A DNA stretch of 64,000 nucleotides. It comes from Sthenelais limicola. Lineage: Eukaryota; Annelida; Polychaeta; Phyllodocida; Sigalionidae. Shown piece by piece: positions 55,701 to 63,490 of the stretch (positions within the stretch are counted from its first letter, which is position 1; each line of letters starts with the position of its first letter). The stretch lies in the NCBI GenBank assembly GCA_942159475.1, contig OW804098.1, positions 110,862,620-110,926,619 of the forward strand, written 5' to 3'. Under the pieces are notes generated by a model that saw nothing but the letters and a program-made list of their open reading frames with translations, ran no database searches and had not been told where the DNA came from. The position numbers were made by a program, and so were the translations under genes.

Positions 55701-56285
55701 ATGGACACGCCATTCCAGATGTGAAATAAATACATCGTTTCCACTGTTTGAATTGATAGATCTTTGCAGTCCCAATCCCTGCCGGAACAGGGGTAGTTGC
55801 AGTGTAAGAAGTGGAGCTGTCAGTTGCCGCTGTGCTACAAGTTGGACAGGTTCAAGGTGTACCACACGTAAGCAGTATTTTTATTCACTGAATTCAATTT
55901 CTTGCTCTTTTCTCTCAATTACCTTCCCCCTTGGTCAGGCATCAGTTGTCAAAACAGCAGCTTACTCCCTCACATTATATGAAACCTCAAGTTGAAGACA
56001 GTGTTGTTAAAGAAACACACACAAGGAAATGTACATTGAACATTGAATAACATGCTTCATAGGGGATGAATCACTACATAGCGGGTAGTTGGAAAGGTAA
56101 CATGTAAAGGAGAGATGGACCTCAGTGTATCCATGTTTATTCCACAGTATTACTTGTCTCACTGTTTGCCCTTTCAGGTGAGTGCACATCCAGCTATTGT
56201 TCTAATGGTGGACGCTGCACTGTTCGCGGTTCAAGTCTCCGGTGTACCTGTGTTTCCCCTTGGTCAGGCAGCAGATGTCAGACCA
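25738..56285 (+). CDS. Secreted ShKT/EGF mosaic protein gene (3' end not in view)
   Basis: Twelve exons, all with GT-AG borders, join in frame to about 404 residues before the last visible donor (A|GTAAGT at 56286). The order is signal peptide (two exons), ShKT, Cys-rich module A, ShKT, EGF-b, module A, ShKT, EGF-a, EGF-b, EGF-b and EGF-a. Every exon after the second is phase 1-1, the classic shuffling phase, so exons can be duplicated or skipped without frame loss. An EGF-a exon at 39766 is broken and presumably skipped. By family knowledge, ShKT and EGF modules occur in secreted toxins, matrix proteins and protease-associated proteins. No catalytic domain is seen here, so the function is unknown. 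The terminal exon was not found. Confidence 0.85.
25795..27566 (+). other. Intron 1 of the ShKT/EGF gene
   Basis: AT-rich. Near 27125-27205 there is a tail-like segment with a G-run and GGCTTCATCAGGGAC, resembling the retroelement tails at 4890 and 12248. Nothing coding was seen. Confidence 0.35.
27567..27591 (+). CDS. ShKT/EGF gene exon 2 (end of the signal peptide)
   Basis: A 25-nt mini-exon between TTCCAG and T|GTGAGT. It encodes VMNFAESQ, which completes the hydrophobic segment and supplies a signal-cleavage site (AES). It changes phase from 0 to 1, which all later exons keep. Confidence 0.7.
28591..28707 (+). CDS. ShKT/EGF gene exon 3 (ShKT domain 1)
   Basis: Six cysteines in ShKT spacing: CQDSSEPTHYC, then C, then CPLSCNLC at the end. 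It is bounded by TTCACAG and A|GTAAGT. The terminal C-P-x-x-C-x-x-C is diagnostic of the fold. The usual Lys-Tyr potassium-channel dyad is not evident, so channel blocking should not be assumed. Confidence 0.85.
28961..29500 (+). pseudogene. Penelope-like retroelement RT fragment
   Basis: The frame contains VNYLDTKVFTDENNKLRKTL, YTKPTDAHQYLHYHSHHP and IPYSQQLRVKLICS. This is the well-known C-terminal RT block of Penelope-like elements (YxKPTDxxxYLHxxSxHP, IPxSQxLR). Downstream, in broken frame, come IPLILTYEAHLH and PNLRS. No GIY-YIG endonuclease was seen. It lies in intron 3 of the ShKT/EGF gene. Confidence 0.8.
29501..30667. repeat. Intronic sequence with a direct repeat
   Basis: About 60 bp containing CACTACATTACTGCAATAGA occur at about 30170-30235 and again at about 30525-30585, both followed by GCAATG. 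The rest is AT-rich with nothing recognised. Confidence 0.45.
30668..31600 (-). pseudogene. LINE 3' fragment: ORF2 C-terminus, 3' UTR, CTTAT tail
   Basis: On the minus strand, 31570-31420 encodes a typical CR1/L2-type C-terminus (KAWNKLNKNTQNL...FRKSVQSI). A 48-bp (16-codon) in-frame tandem duplication covers the KAWNKL motif. The 3' UTR then runs down to an (AGATA)n tail near 30668-30690. It is similar to 42547-42790. Confidence 0.65.
31640..31815. repeat. Cluster of ATTGCA/TGCAAT motifs
   Basis: Roughly a dozen ATTGCAC, ATTGCAG or TGCAAT words within 175 bp, in both orientations, with no fixed period. It may be a decayed short repeat or a dense C/EBP-like half-site cluster. No role is shown. 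Confidence 0.4.
32211..32306 (+). CDS. ShKT/EGF gene exon 4 (Cys-rich module A, copy 1)
   Basis: It encodes 32 residues with four cysteines, CVPPCSTTQIC and PTC near the end. I do not recognise the domain. It may be half of an EGF-like or other small disulphide module. It is bounded by TTGTAG and GAG|GTAAGT. Confidence 0.75.
32755..32892 (+). CDS. ShKT/EGF gene exon 5 (ShKT domain 2)
   Basis: Starts ACADDPANRNEC and ends CPRSCNYC, with six ShKT cysteines, then a short Pro-rich linker NPPPV. It is bounded by TTCATAG and TTG|GTGAGT. The DD after the first Cys and the FCPRSC end are characteristic of ShKT domains. Confidence 0.9.
33482..33620 (+). repeat. Polypyrimidine tract
   Basis: Dense CCCTCC/TTCCC low-complexity sequence directly before element 3. 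Its open frame is a composition artefact. Confidence 0.7.
33630..35398. mobile_element. Element 3: 1.77-kb non-coding TIR transposon with 9 copies of an internal box
   Basis: Perfect 29-bp inverted repeats begin GGTCGAATCCTACGAAAGTG. AGTT target duplications lie at 33626-33629 and 35399-35402. No transposase ORF was found. The box CGTTTCGTAGCATTACGCAT recurs at 34060, 34426, 34441, 34459, 34623, 34807, 34990 and 35187, and inverted at 33801. Spacing is about 183-197 bp in the right half, with an 18-bp triple cluster at 34426-34478. The sequence between boxes is AT-rich, and neighbouring monomers share segments such as AAAGTGGCCGTTTCGTAG. Confidence 0.9.
35403..36039 (+). other. Intronic sequence between elements 3 and 2
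   Basis: AT-rich. No coding or repeat ends were recognised. Confidence 0.35.
36040..36156 (+). mobile_element. Host repeat interrupted by element 2 (left part)
   Basis: Homologous to the minus strand of about 4640-4760 (TTTCCCAGGCT, GAGATCCCAAT and GGCTTCAATATCACATTTT are landmarks). It continues after element 2 at 38783-38820 with ACAGACAAAAAAAACTGATG. Confidence 0.65.
36157..38782. mobile_element. Element 2: 2.6-kb non-coding TIR transposon built of ~185-bp monomers with a conserved box
   Basis: The ends are inverted repeats of about 30 bp (GGGACAGTTTTTTCAAGTGT on the left; GGGTCAGTTTTTTCAAGTGT inverted on the right). The box GGGATTTCATGCGTTA occurs at 36546 (decayed), 36721, 36908, 37098, 37286, 37452, 37642, 37832, 38029 and 38385, and inverted at 38198. 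Intervals are 166-197 bp. Monomers also share TTTTGGGCCACCCTATGACA and AATTTAGTTGAACA. No transposase is seen. An empty-site copy of the flanks at 4610-4760 defines the insertion. The target duplication is imperfect (AGGT against CTGT), so the exact borders are less certain. Confidence 0.87.
38783..39717 (+). other. Host repeat right part and intron
   Basis: 38783-38820 continues the repeat split by element 2. The remainder is AT-rich, with one copy of the AGCTGCATTCTC motif at 39480-39504 (inverted). Confidence 0.45.
39766..39872 (+). pseudogene. Broken EGF-a exon, copy 1
   Basis: It aligns closely with the intact exon at 48314 (CTSSYCANGG, then APPWSGSRCQT). It lacks two bases (AT of CTATGTAGT) near 39802, so the frame reaches TAG at once. 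The donor is also changed: ACTG|GTAACA in the intact copy, ACTATAGTAACA here. As a 1-1 exon it can be skipped without harm to the frame. Confidence 0.8.
40398..40505 (+). CDS. ShKT/EGF gene EGF-b exon, copy 1
   Basis: A complete EGF-like domain of 36 residues: QCSPNPCQNSGVC, then CRCATGWTGSRC, with six cysteines and the G-W-T-G turn. No calcium-binding DxxE or N-hydroxylation consensus was seen. It is bounded by TTTACAG and CAT|GTAAGC. Confidence 0.9.
40767..41589 (+). other. Intron between the two duplicated units
   Basis: AT-rich intron. No features were recognised. Confidence 0.35.
41767..41862 (+). CDS. ShKT/EGF gene Cys-rich module A exon, copy 2
   Basis: Differs from the exon at 32211 by only two bases near its start. 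It has the same four cysteines and phases. Confidence 0.75.
42303..42440 (+). CDS. ShKT/EGF gene ShKT domain 3
   Basis: Starts ACADDPQNIAAC and ends FCPRTCNLCVPPPV. The framework matches ShKT domain 2, but the central loop has diverged strongly (GECSNSNSRDF against GCRDPANRIF). The flanking introns are much more alike than this loop, which hints at selection for change. Confidence 0.9.
42547..42960 (-). mobile_element. LINE 3' end with CTTAT tail
   Basis: On the minus strand a 3' UTR similar to 30700-30830 ends in AATAAAAAACATC and repeated CTTAT. It inserted into the duplicated intron. Confidence 0.65.
42990..43570 (+). pseudogene. LINE reverse transcriptase fragment
   Basis: The first RT blocks of a CR1/L2-like element: KSVVTPLHKSG, NNYRPISGI, YGFRRDHSV and the catalytic-aspartate block VFLDFKKAFDTVHHK. 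It stops in block A, before the YADD box, where other sequence takes over. The start is decayed and a run of A precedes it at 42970. Confidence 0.8.
43571..44022 (-). other. Unrecognised segment with a possible minus-strand first exon
   Basis: On the minus strand an ATG at 43720 opens about 53 codons of coding-like sequence (MDANQPAFLSGDQINTAF at the start). Upstream is a leader of about 300 nt with moderate GC. The open frame then runs into the LINE fragment. It could be the 5' end of another retroelement or a captured exon. Unassigned. Confidence 0.25.
44023..45301 (+). pseudogene. Ty3/Gypsy-like integrase region, inactivated
   Basis: In order: the RNase H to integrase linker (about 44050-44260), an HHCC zinc-binding segment (YWHNMKGDLKRWLRACPEC, its His part lost to a frame break near 44300), the DDE core (GLDIIGTF, LQMDGAPEF and YRPQSNGQTKRMN), and a basic SH3-like C-terminus at 44950-45300. 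There is a stop near 44568 in the core and a frameshift near 44940. The catalytic Glu is replaced by Lys in the third box (GQTKR where the family has GQxER). No reverse transcriptase or protease lies upstream, so this is a 5'-truncated, dead copy. It lies in an intron of the ShKT/EGF gene. Confidence 0.85.
45268..45732 (+). pseudogene. AT-hook-rich C-terminal ORF of the Gypsy-like element
   Basis: It overlaps the integrase end in another frame and may originally have been continuous with it. It is strongly basic, with three AT-hook cores: KRKRGRPPK, QRGRPCK and RKVGRPKK. AT-hooks bind the minor groove of AT-rich DNA. A tail like this after an integrase would suit targeting to AT-rich chromatin (inference). 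It ends at TAG just before a purine-rich stretch. Confidence 0.6.
45733..46260 (+). mobile_element. Possible LTR of the Gypsy-like element
   Basis: A purine-rich GGTGGCAGGGCGGA (polypurine-tract-like) follows the last ORF and a segment starting TGATGCACC comes next. It is moderately GC-rich and non-coding. The right border and a partner LTR were not identified, so this is tentative. Confidence 0.3.
46606..47885 (+). pseudogene. Gag-like zinc-finger ORF remnants
   Basis: Broken frames of higher GC than the surroundings. At about 47250-47450 two C2H2-like fingers are visible (one ending HLCEDH, then WECPSRKC with a His cluster LVHHHQ). Next come a Ser/Thr-rich basic region (PSKKTKRKR) and a predicted helical end at about 47780-47880. 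Acidic and Pro/Ser-rich pieces lie at 46600-47140. The finger-plus-helix design recalls the relic at 6580-8330. It follows the integrase rather than preceding it, so it may be the next element's gag. Frame breaks and stops are many. Confidence 0.45.
47886..48270 (+). other. Tail of the retroelement insertion
   Basis: Contains AATAAA near 48162 followed by a TGTGTCTGGTC-type segment, as at LTR ends. The duplicated gene intron resumes at about 48271. Confidence 0.35.
48314..48427 (+). CDS. ShKT/EGF gene EGF-a exon, copy 2 (intact)
   Basis: CTSSYCANGGLC, then CTCAPPWSGSRC: six EGF cysteines with a W-S-G turn. It is bounded by TTTCAG and ACTG|GTAACA, a weaker donor than those of the neighbouring exons. 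Confidence 0.85.
48855..48962 (+). CDS. ShKT/EGF gene EGF-b exon, copy 2
   Basis: QCSPNPCRNSGVC, then CRCATGWTGSRC. Nearly identical to copy 1 at 40398, with the same borders and phase. Confidence 0.9.
49490..52955. repeat. Region bounded by an inverted repeat pair
   Basis: About 115 bp at 49490-49605 is repeated inverted at about 52832-52955; GGCAGACTTAGTAAAT and CAGACACTGGCAGTG are shared landmarks. Inside, about 80 bp near 50062 and 52098 are similar in direct orientation (ATGGGTG, TTAG, GAAC landmarks). 51596-51650 is the left end of the GTGATGTGTTTCAGG element. No ORF with a known domain was seen. It may be two opposed copies of one dispersed repeat. Confidence 0.5.
52962..53000 (+). 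pseudogene. LDL-A exon relic 1
   Basis: The end of an LDL-receptor class A domain: NDCGHGSDE, an in-frame TGA, then SCG and a donor GTAAGT in phase 1. Only the 3' half is present. The conserved acidic calcium motif (DGSDE in the family) is recognisable. Confidence 0.55.
53001..55104 (+). other. Intronic sequence
   Basis: It starts with about 60 bp that are also found after relic 2 (CA repeat and GACAATGATCATAGATTGAA). An (AAT)n microsatellite lies at 53575-53600. No coding exon was recognised. Confidence 0.4.
55105..55140 (+). pseudogene. LDL-A exon relic 2
   Basis: NCGDGSDE, then the same in-frame TGA as relic 1, then SCG and donor GTAAGT. The following 60 bp of intron match those after relic 1, so this is a duplicated, already dead exon piece. 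Confidence 0.55.
55220..55348. mobile_element. 129-bp GC-rich palindromic foldback element
   Basis: The ends AGTTATGT...ACATAACT are inverted. The inner segments (TTCTTCACC...GGTGAAGAA and GGAGGAATATCGAGG with CGAGGGATTCCTACG) also pair, giving an imperfect hairpin over nearly the whole length. It is far richer in GC and CpG than its surroundings. Probably a foldback MITE. Confidence 0.6.
55760..55867 (+). CDS. ShKT/EGF gene EGF-b exon, copy 3
   Basis: LCSPNPCRNRGSC, then CRCATSWTGSRC. Six EGF cysteines. It has diverged more from copies 1 and 2 than they have from each other. It is bounded by GATAG and CAC|GTAAGC. Confidence 0.9.
56178..56285 (+). CDS. ShKT/EGF gene EGF-a exon, copy 3
   Basis: ECTSSYCSNGGRC, then CTCVSPWSGSRC. 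It follows copy 3 of EGF-b, so the order here (b then a) is reversed relative to unit 2 (a then b). The donor ACCA|GTAAGT shows that at least one more exon must follow. Confidence 0.9.
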
Positions 56286-57667
56286 GTAAGTTAACATTAC
56301 CTACAATTATAAATAATGTATGATGATCATAACGTCTTACTTTCTCATGTGGTTTGGCTAACCTTGTAAAATTCGCAGTGAAAATGGCAAACTTTGGCCT
56401 TGATATGGGATTTCAGAAGTAAATTCATATTTGTAATATGAGCTTGGTACCAAAGATTGACCAGTACTTCTCCACCAGTGATAGATCTTGAGGCTGACTT
56501 GTTGTTTTTGATTTCATTTATTTATTTTTGTTTATTCAGCCAATCTGCCATAAAATGTTTTATTAAACAATTCTCCTGCCACTAGGATTAATCCTAGTCT
56601 CAGGTCTAGCAGTTTTCTGGTAAACTCATTACTACTTAAACTTAGACCTGTATATGATTGAATAATTGAAATGAGTGATGGGATGGAGTATGATGAATAA
56701 CAGGGCTTTGAAATATCATATTGTTACCTTATTATTTCATGATATGTGGTCAAACATGAATAGTTATGAATATTTCTCTCTGGCAGCTCTCAACTTGCTT
56801 TTAATTTCTACTATAGTGGGGAGACCTCATGGGTCATCGGCTGGTATCTCATTCCACTGTGTCGCCATTTTATAAATGACAAATCTTCTGAACAGTTCAT
56901 GGTTCGGTAATCTATCTTATTAATTCTGTAAGAGAAAAGTGTAATTCGCCGCATCTTCTGCTAAACTGCTGGAGGGATTGCCAAAATTTTCAGGGTGCAC
57001 ATACTTTGGCATAGTGGGAGCCCGTTCCTCTATTTATTATGAGCAATTTCCAAGAACAAAAGTCTTTAAAAAGTCTTTCAAAATCAATTCACACCCACTT
57101 TTTTACGCCCACCTGCTTACATCTGGCTTTCCATAAGAATGCAGTAACCGGAATAGGTTTAATGCTGTGGCTTAAGAGAACATGCTGTCATAGTAACATT
57201 GCCCCTTTTGTTAGAACACTGCTGCCTCCTCCACCACTTGTTTTTCCTCTTCCTTCACTTCCATATTCTCCTCTTCTTCCTACTTCTGCACCTCCTCCTT
57301 ACTTTACCTCCAACACTTACTTCACCTCAACCACCACTTAATCCTCTTCCGCTTTCGTCACCACTCTTTATCAACCTCCTCCTTCCTCCTCCACCTACCT
57401 TCTCCTCCTAAACTCCTCCTTCCCTTCACATTCACCTCCCCGTCTGAGTCCCTCTCGCTACAGTCATTCCTTCTCTCTCTTTGTCTCTACCTGTTCCTCT
57501 CATTTTTGTTCTCACTCTTATTCTTTGTCATTATCATTTATTCATTATCATCTTATTCTTTGTCATTATTATTTAGTATTGCCACCTGACTGTGCATTTA
57601 GCAATCAGTCAGGTTTCTGTCATCGTCGAATACCCCTTTTATTCTATTTATTTTATTTATTCAGAAT
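56286..57667 (+). other. Intron or 3' region before the LINE
   Basis: The next exon was not found. 57220-57500 is a CCT/CTT-rich low-complexity tract. Confidence 0.4.
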
Positions 57668-60600
57668 ATGACCCTGGAAAACAAGAAAAATGGGATCATG
57701 ATATATCACCTAAATTGCCAAAGCCTAAAGAATAAGTTTGATGATGTTAAACAAAATTTACTATTACTCAAACCTGAAGTTATATCACTATCAGAAAACT
57801 GGCTAAACGACTCAGTTCCTGATCAACAAATATCAATACCAGGTTATAACCTTATCAGATTAGATAGAAGCTTCATGGCGCCCAACTCACTTAAAATTAA
57901 ACGTGGTGGAGGTCTTCTCTACTATATAAATTCCAACTTAAACTTTGAAATTATGAATGACTTAAGCATCTCTCAACCCTTTCTTGAAACCGTTACTATA
58001 AAACTTTTACCTCCGAATATTAAACCCTTCTACATGATTTCTGTTTACCGTCCACCTTCTGGATCAGTCGATACCTGCATTAATACCCTTGCTGACACTC
58101 TGGTGGCCTGTCGTCAGGCCAAAAGTGATACTACCGAAATAATAATAATTGGAAATTTTAATATTAATATGCTCAATACTAACTGTCCAGATAGAAATAA
58201 ACTAAAAATTTTCAGCCAACAAAATCTGGACTAATCCAGATAATCAACTCCCCTACTAGGTATTCCATACGTGATAACATTGTTATACCAAGTAGAATTG
58301 ATCTAATTATCACTAACTCCCAACATGTCTCTGATAGTGGAACCCTTAACCACAATATCAGCGACCATGAAGCTATATACATGATTCGTAAAAAAATCAA
58401 AATTATTAAACAGTATACCATGAAAAAATGCAGAAGCTACAGAAACCTTGATATCAACCTATACCAACGCAAACTCCGTAATGACCATGACTGGCAATAT
58501 TTTAGATCTATCCCAGACCCTGCAAATTGCTGGGTTTTTATTTTAAATGCAATTACCACTACTCTGGATTCCATGTGCCCGATTAAAAATGTATTAATTA
58601 GAGATAACAATGACCCCTGGATATCAAAAACTATCCTTGACGCAATAAGAGAAAAAAACATAGCAAGAGGCAGGGCAAAACGCTCAGGTCTAATTAATGA
58701 TATAAATGAAGCAAAACGCCTAAAAAAAAGTTACCAATAAACTAATTCGAAATGCAAAAAGAGCATATATTCACCAAAACTTAGCTGATACTAAAGACCC
58801 TAAAAAATATTGGAAAACTATCAACAATCTCCTTCCCTCCAAAGCCCCCCCAAAGTGATATTAATTTAAATGATGATAATAATCAACCTCTTGATAAGGA
58901 AAGCCTCCCGAATTTTATTAACAATTATTTCGCTAACATTACTGACAACTTACTAAATGGCATGCCTGATAACCCATGGTCTACCCCCAACCTAGATAAA
59001 CTATCAAGACTACGTGAGATATCTACAAATGAAATCGAACTCCTTGGGCTCATAAGCAAGATTAACATCTCTAAGTCATCTGCTATTGACAACTTATCCA
59101 ATTCAATTCTTAGAGACTCTTTTGCTACCATTCTTCCTGAAATAACTATATGCATTAACCTATCTCTCTCCAGCCAAAGTTTTCCAGATACTTGGAAAAT
59201 TGCTAAAGTGGTACCCCTGTTCAAGGGTGGGGTGGCCACCCAAGTAAATAATTATTGCCCTATATCCCTGTTACCTACACCTAGCAAGCTAAATAGTGCA
59301 TTCTAGAATCCTATCATACTTAAATACACACAATATCCTCGACCCAAATCAATCTGGCTTTCTTCCCAACAAATCAACTATTAACACAATTTCTAATCTT
59401 ACTGACGACCTAGCATATGCTTATGAAAAGAAAATCCCGACTCTCATCACTTTTATTGACTTTAGAAAGGCCTTTGATATGGTAGACCACAATATTCTTT
59501 TACTTAAACTTTTTAACATAGGAATTAGAGGCAAATTACACTCCTGGATCAAATCCTACTTATCTAACAGATACCAGAGAACAATAGTAAATAATAACTT
59601 ATCTGACCTAGCCCTCATAAAATCCGGAGTTCCACAAGGTTCAATTCTTGGACCTCTGCTCTTCTTAATATTCATAAATGACATTGGCACTCATTTAAAT
59701 CACTCAAAATATCTCCTCTATGCGGACGATACAGTCTTATACCACTCTAACAAATCTCAAGCATCTCTTTAACAAAATATGCAAACTGACATTACAAATT
59801 TAGAAAAATGGTGCAATAAGAATAAATTTCTGATTAACGCCTCCAAAACCAAGCTAATGTTGGTAAATCGAAATCACAACAGAACTACCCCCCCTCCTCC
59901 TAATCTAATACTCAACAATAAAACGCTAGAAACAGTTCATGTCTACAAATATCTGGGTGTATTGCTGGACAACAAACTTACCTTTCAACCTCACATCAGA
60001 AACCTAATCAAAATTATCTCTCACAAAATTTTCCTGTTCCTACGAATTAGACATCAATACCCACCAGAACAATCTTATTAAACTGCAAAAAATCCAAAAC
60101 AAAGCACTCAGAGCAATACTCAAAGCTGAGCCTCTACACCCGACTTCTGAGCTACATAAAGACCTAAAAATCCCCCTGTTACATAATAGAAGAGAAAGTC
60201 ATCTCAGAATCACTGGTTTCAATAGATCAACCTCCAATAAATACAGAACTCAAAACACCCAAAACCCAACTAGAGCAAATGAAGCCCCTCTTCTTTCCAC
60301 CTTTTTCTACAAAACCAAATGTGGTGAAAATGCGATAATTAATAAAGTTGCCAAATCATGGAACCAACTTGCTCCAAAAACCAGAAATATTGGCAATATT
60401 GAAATGTTTAAATCTCTCCAGAAAGAATGGCTTAAACAAACTCTTCTATAATCACTTCCTGCATCCTCCTACCTACTTCTTATTGCAAATAATTATTCAC
60501 CACAACTACAGGCCACTCTCATAAGTTAGAGGTTCACCTGGGAAGTGTTGAAATTTTTTATACCATCAAAACACTGCTTACCTCTCTACCTTACTAAAAC

Positions 60601-60993
60601 TAGACCTTCTCACACATAATCCTACAACATTATGTGATTCGAAGCTATTTTTTCACATCTTCTCAGTCTAACACTGATTCTCCCAATGGTACAGTCCAAA
60701 CAAGTGTTAACTCATCTTACAAATTAATATTTTGACACCATGAAGCAATATTAAGCCTTTGCTATTATGCTATATCTCTGTAACATAGAAATCGTCAATA
60801 GTACGGTACAAACAATTAAGAAGTCTCTCTCACAGTAAGAGGTTATCTTCTACCTTGTCTTTTACCTTTTGCTTACTTGTTATCATATGTATATAGTCAT
60901 CCTTTAACCGAAGCTGGGTTCCACCGGAATATCCTACTCCTCTTGGAGGTGATGTACCCAGTGAAAATAAAATCTTTAAAAAAAAAAAAAAAA
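57668..60993 (+). mobile_element. Nearly full-length non-LTR retrotransposon (CR1/L2-like), frameshifted
   Basis: The endonuclease is at 57668-58380 (HLNCQSLKNKFDD, LSENWL, KRGGGLLYYI, IIIGNFNINML, then NISDHEA after a shift near 58228). The RT is at about 58740-60060, with IDFRKAFDMVDHN, SGVPQGSILGPLLFLIFIND and the intact catalytic box YADDTV. The C-terminus is at 60060-60451 (LQKIQNKALRAIL and VAKSWNQLAP). Defects are shifts near 58228, 58730, 58855 and 59290, a stop at 59770, and a deletion near 60060. The 3' UTR ends with AATAAA and a poly(A) of about 16 at 60978-60993. No ORF1 precedes it. It is dead but fairly young. Confidence 0.9.
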
Positions 60994-61339
60994 TTATTTG
61001 TATCTCACTGTCTGTCTCAAGCACTTTGCTTCCACTTTCTGTCCATTTGTACTGCTTGCCATGCTTTTTCCCTGTATCACTGTGTGTTATACCATTTCAG
61101 TTAATCTCAGTGTGGAATTTTATGTAGGCCAGACCTAAACAATTATATCTCTGCAATCTGTATCTCATATTGCCTCTGAATTTGACTCACAGCTGCACAA
61201 GAGTGACCAAAAAACTACATATTAATGGGTTCCATTTGGAGCATAATTGGTATTACAGTGTGTTTCAGAGTGAAGTCAAAAGTATAGGATGATGGAATAG
61301 GGAACAAGGAGAAATGATGGTGTGGGCCCCACTGACTCA

Positions 61340-61745
61340 CTAGCGAATCTCATGCATAGAACGGGTATTTGCTAGTATTAGTTTTAATACATTAGCATTA
61401 TGTAATCTGGTGGCCATGACAGTTCTTTCAATGTAAGACTCATCTCCAATCCTAGCATAAGCACTTGCAAGTACATGGGCTTTTCTTCTTTCAGATAGAA
61501 GATTAATCTTACAGCTGTCATAATTTTCTTGAGGTATCAGTATACAAATTCTCAGTGCCCAGTTATCTAATCATTGCATTGTCTCAATGAGAGTATGATT
61601 TATGTTGTGAAATAGCCCATATCGATATTCAAGGAAAGTGATTACCATGCTTTTGTAGATGAGGGTTGCTTGTTTCACATTAATGAATTTCCTAATTTTT
61701 TTAGCAGATAGATTTTGTGAGATTTTCTTATGATGCTGTCAAAAT
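61340..61745 (-). pseudogene. LINE C-terminal fragment, minus strand
   Basis: On the minus strand: KQATLIYKSMVITFLEYRYG, then a stop, DNWALRICIL and RRKAHVLASAYARIGDESY. This is the thumb and C-terminal part of a non-LTR RT (pattern YKxxVxPxLEY, then LQxxALRIC). It ends where element 4 begins, so it may be interrupted by it. Confidence 0.65.
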
Positions 61746-61747
61746 CT

Positions 61748-62706
61748 TTTTTTTCTGCCCGTTTTGGGTGGGTAGAAATCAGAACATGAAGGGAATTACC
61801 TGCCTAGCCCCTCTAAAATTGAGTGACAAGATGAAGGCCATAGTAGCTGCATAGCCAGTGTTATCGATAATTGTTCATCATAGTATACAAATCTAACATA
61901 TATACACCATAGTCAGAAAGGCACTAAGATGACCTTTATTTTGTGTACTGCTTGTCCAGAGAGGATTGAAATTGGAACATGAACAGCATCATTTGCCTAG
62001 CCCCCAAATGCCAAATTAGGTGAATGAATAAAAATCGGTGATACAGTCCCACATTTTCAGTGGTTTTATGCAACTTATAGTTAAATCATGTTTTAAACAA
62101 TTAAAAACAAGGCCGACAAGATAAATTGCCATTGTGTAACAATCAATTATTCCGAATTACAGCGAAAACTATATGTAAAACCATGTAGTATCACAAGATA
62201 TCTCAATCTGTCTATGAGGTTCTGATTCACTTTGCACAAATTAGTGAAAAAAAGTCTAGGCAAATGATATTATTAAATTTTGGGATAAATTGACCATAAT
62301 ATTTTTCTTTTAGATTTCAGTACCTGGTATATTGAAAGATGTAGGCAAATGCAAATCAGTCCCCTAGTTTCCAACAAAAAAATAATATTTCTCTTCCCAA
62401 GAGGGTCATTTAGTAAGTGTCATTTGCCTAGCCCCTAATTATTGGAAAATGCCTTTGGTCGATAGTAACTCTCTGGAAAGGGTGCAAATTTGTTCATAAT
62501 TTTTCTTGTGTGTCATAGGTATTTGAATCCATGTTATCGACAGTAAAAATTAATAAACTTACCAATATTACATAATTACAACATATGTGTCATAAAAAAG
62601 GGGCTAGGCAGATAATGCTAACTTTTGGAATAGTTTGATGGATGGCAGGAGGAGTAAGAAATTGCCCAATGAATGGAAAAAATGACGGGCACATGTCTAG
62701 GCATGA
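61748..62706. mobile_element. Element 4 (probable): box-array element beside the LINE
   Basis: The box ATTTGCCTAGCCCC occurs at 61796, 61991 and 62421, and inverted at 62255, 62341, 62600 and 62694. Intervals are about 80-95, 179, 195 and 264 bp. Monomers around 61770 and 61960 are homologous (GAAATYRGAACATGAA). Possible short inverted ends are TGCCCGTTTT (61757) and AAAATGACGGGCA near 62680. They are weak and no target duplication was found. No ORF. Confidence 0.5.
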
Positions 62707-62799
62707 ATAATTAAATAAAAACAAAAGATACCAGAAAATGAAAGTGTTCACTTCAGGCAGACACCACCAACAGACAACCCAAACGAGCCACCAAGATCA

Positions 62800-63490
62800 A
62801 GCCTATTAACTGCCCCCACTGCAAACCTATTAACTGCCCCCACTGCAAACCTATTAACTGCCCCCACTGCAAGCCTATTAGCTGCCCCCACTGCAAGCCT
62901 ATTAACTGCCCCCACTGCAAGCCTATTAACTGCCCCCACTGCAAGCCTATTAACTGCCCCACTGCAAGCCTATTAACTGCCCCACTGCAAGCCTATTAAC
63001 TGCCCCCACTGCAAACCTATTAACTGCCCCCACTGCAAGCCTATTAACTGCCCCACTGCAAGCCTATTAACTGCCCCACTGCAGGCCTATTAACTGCCCC
63101 ACTGCAAGCCTATTAACTGCCCCACTGCAGGCCTATTAACTGCCCCACTGCAAGCCTATTAACTGCCCCCACTGCAAGCCTATTAGCTGCCCCCACTGCA
63201 AGCCTTTTAACTGCCCCCACTGCAAGCCTATTAACTGCCCCCACTGCAAGCCTATTAACTGCCCCCACTGCGAGCCTATTAACTGCCCCCACTGCAAGCC
63301 TATTAACTGCCCCCACTGCAAGCCTATTAACTGCCCCCACTGCAAGCCTATTAACTGCCCCACTGCAAGCCTAGTAACTGCCCCCACTGCAAGCTTATTA
63401 ACTGCCCCCACTGCAAGCCTATTAACTGCCCCCACTGCAAGCCTATTAACTGCCCCACTGCAAGCCTATTAACTGCCCCCACTGCAAGCA
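62800..63490. repeat. 23/24-bp minisatellite array
   Basis: About 29 tandem copies of TGCCCCCACTGCAAGCCTAT plus TAAC. Units of 24 bp are mixed with 23-bp units that lack one C. The long minus-strand ORFs over it are artefacts: the 23-bp units shift the frame. Confidence 0.92.

Noticed and set aside
57039..57411. Pro/Leu-rich ORFs before the LINE
   Set aside because: CCT/CTT low-complexity sequence; no ORF1 features such as RRM or coiled coil.
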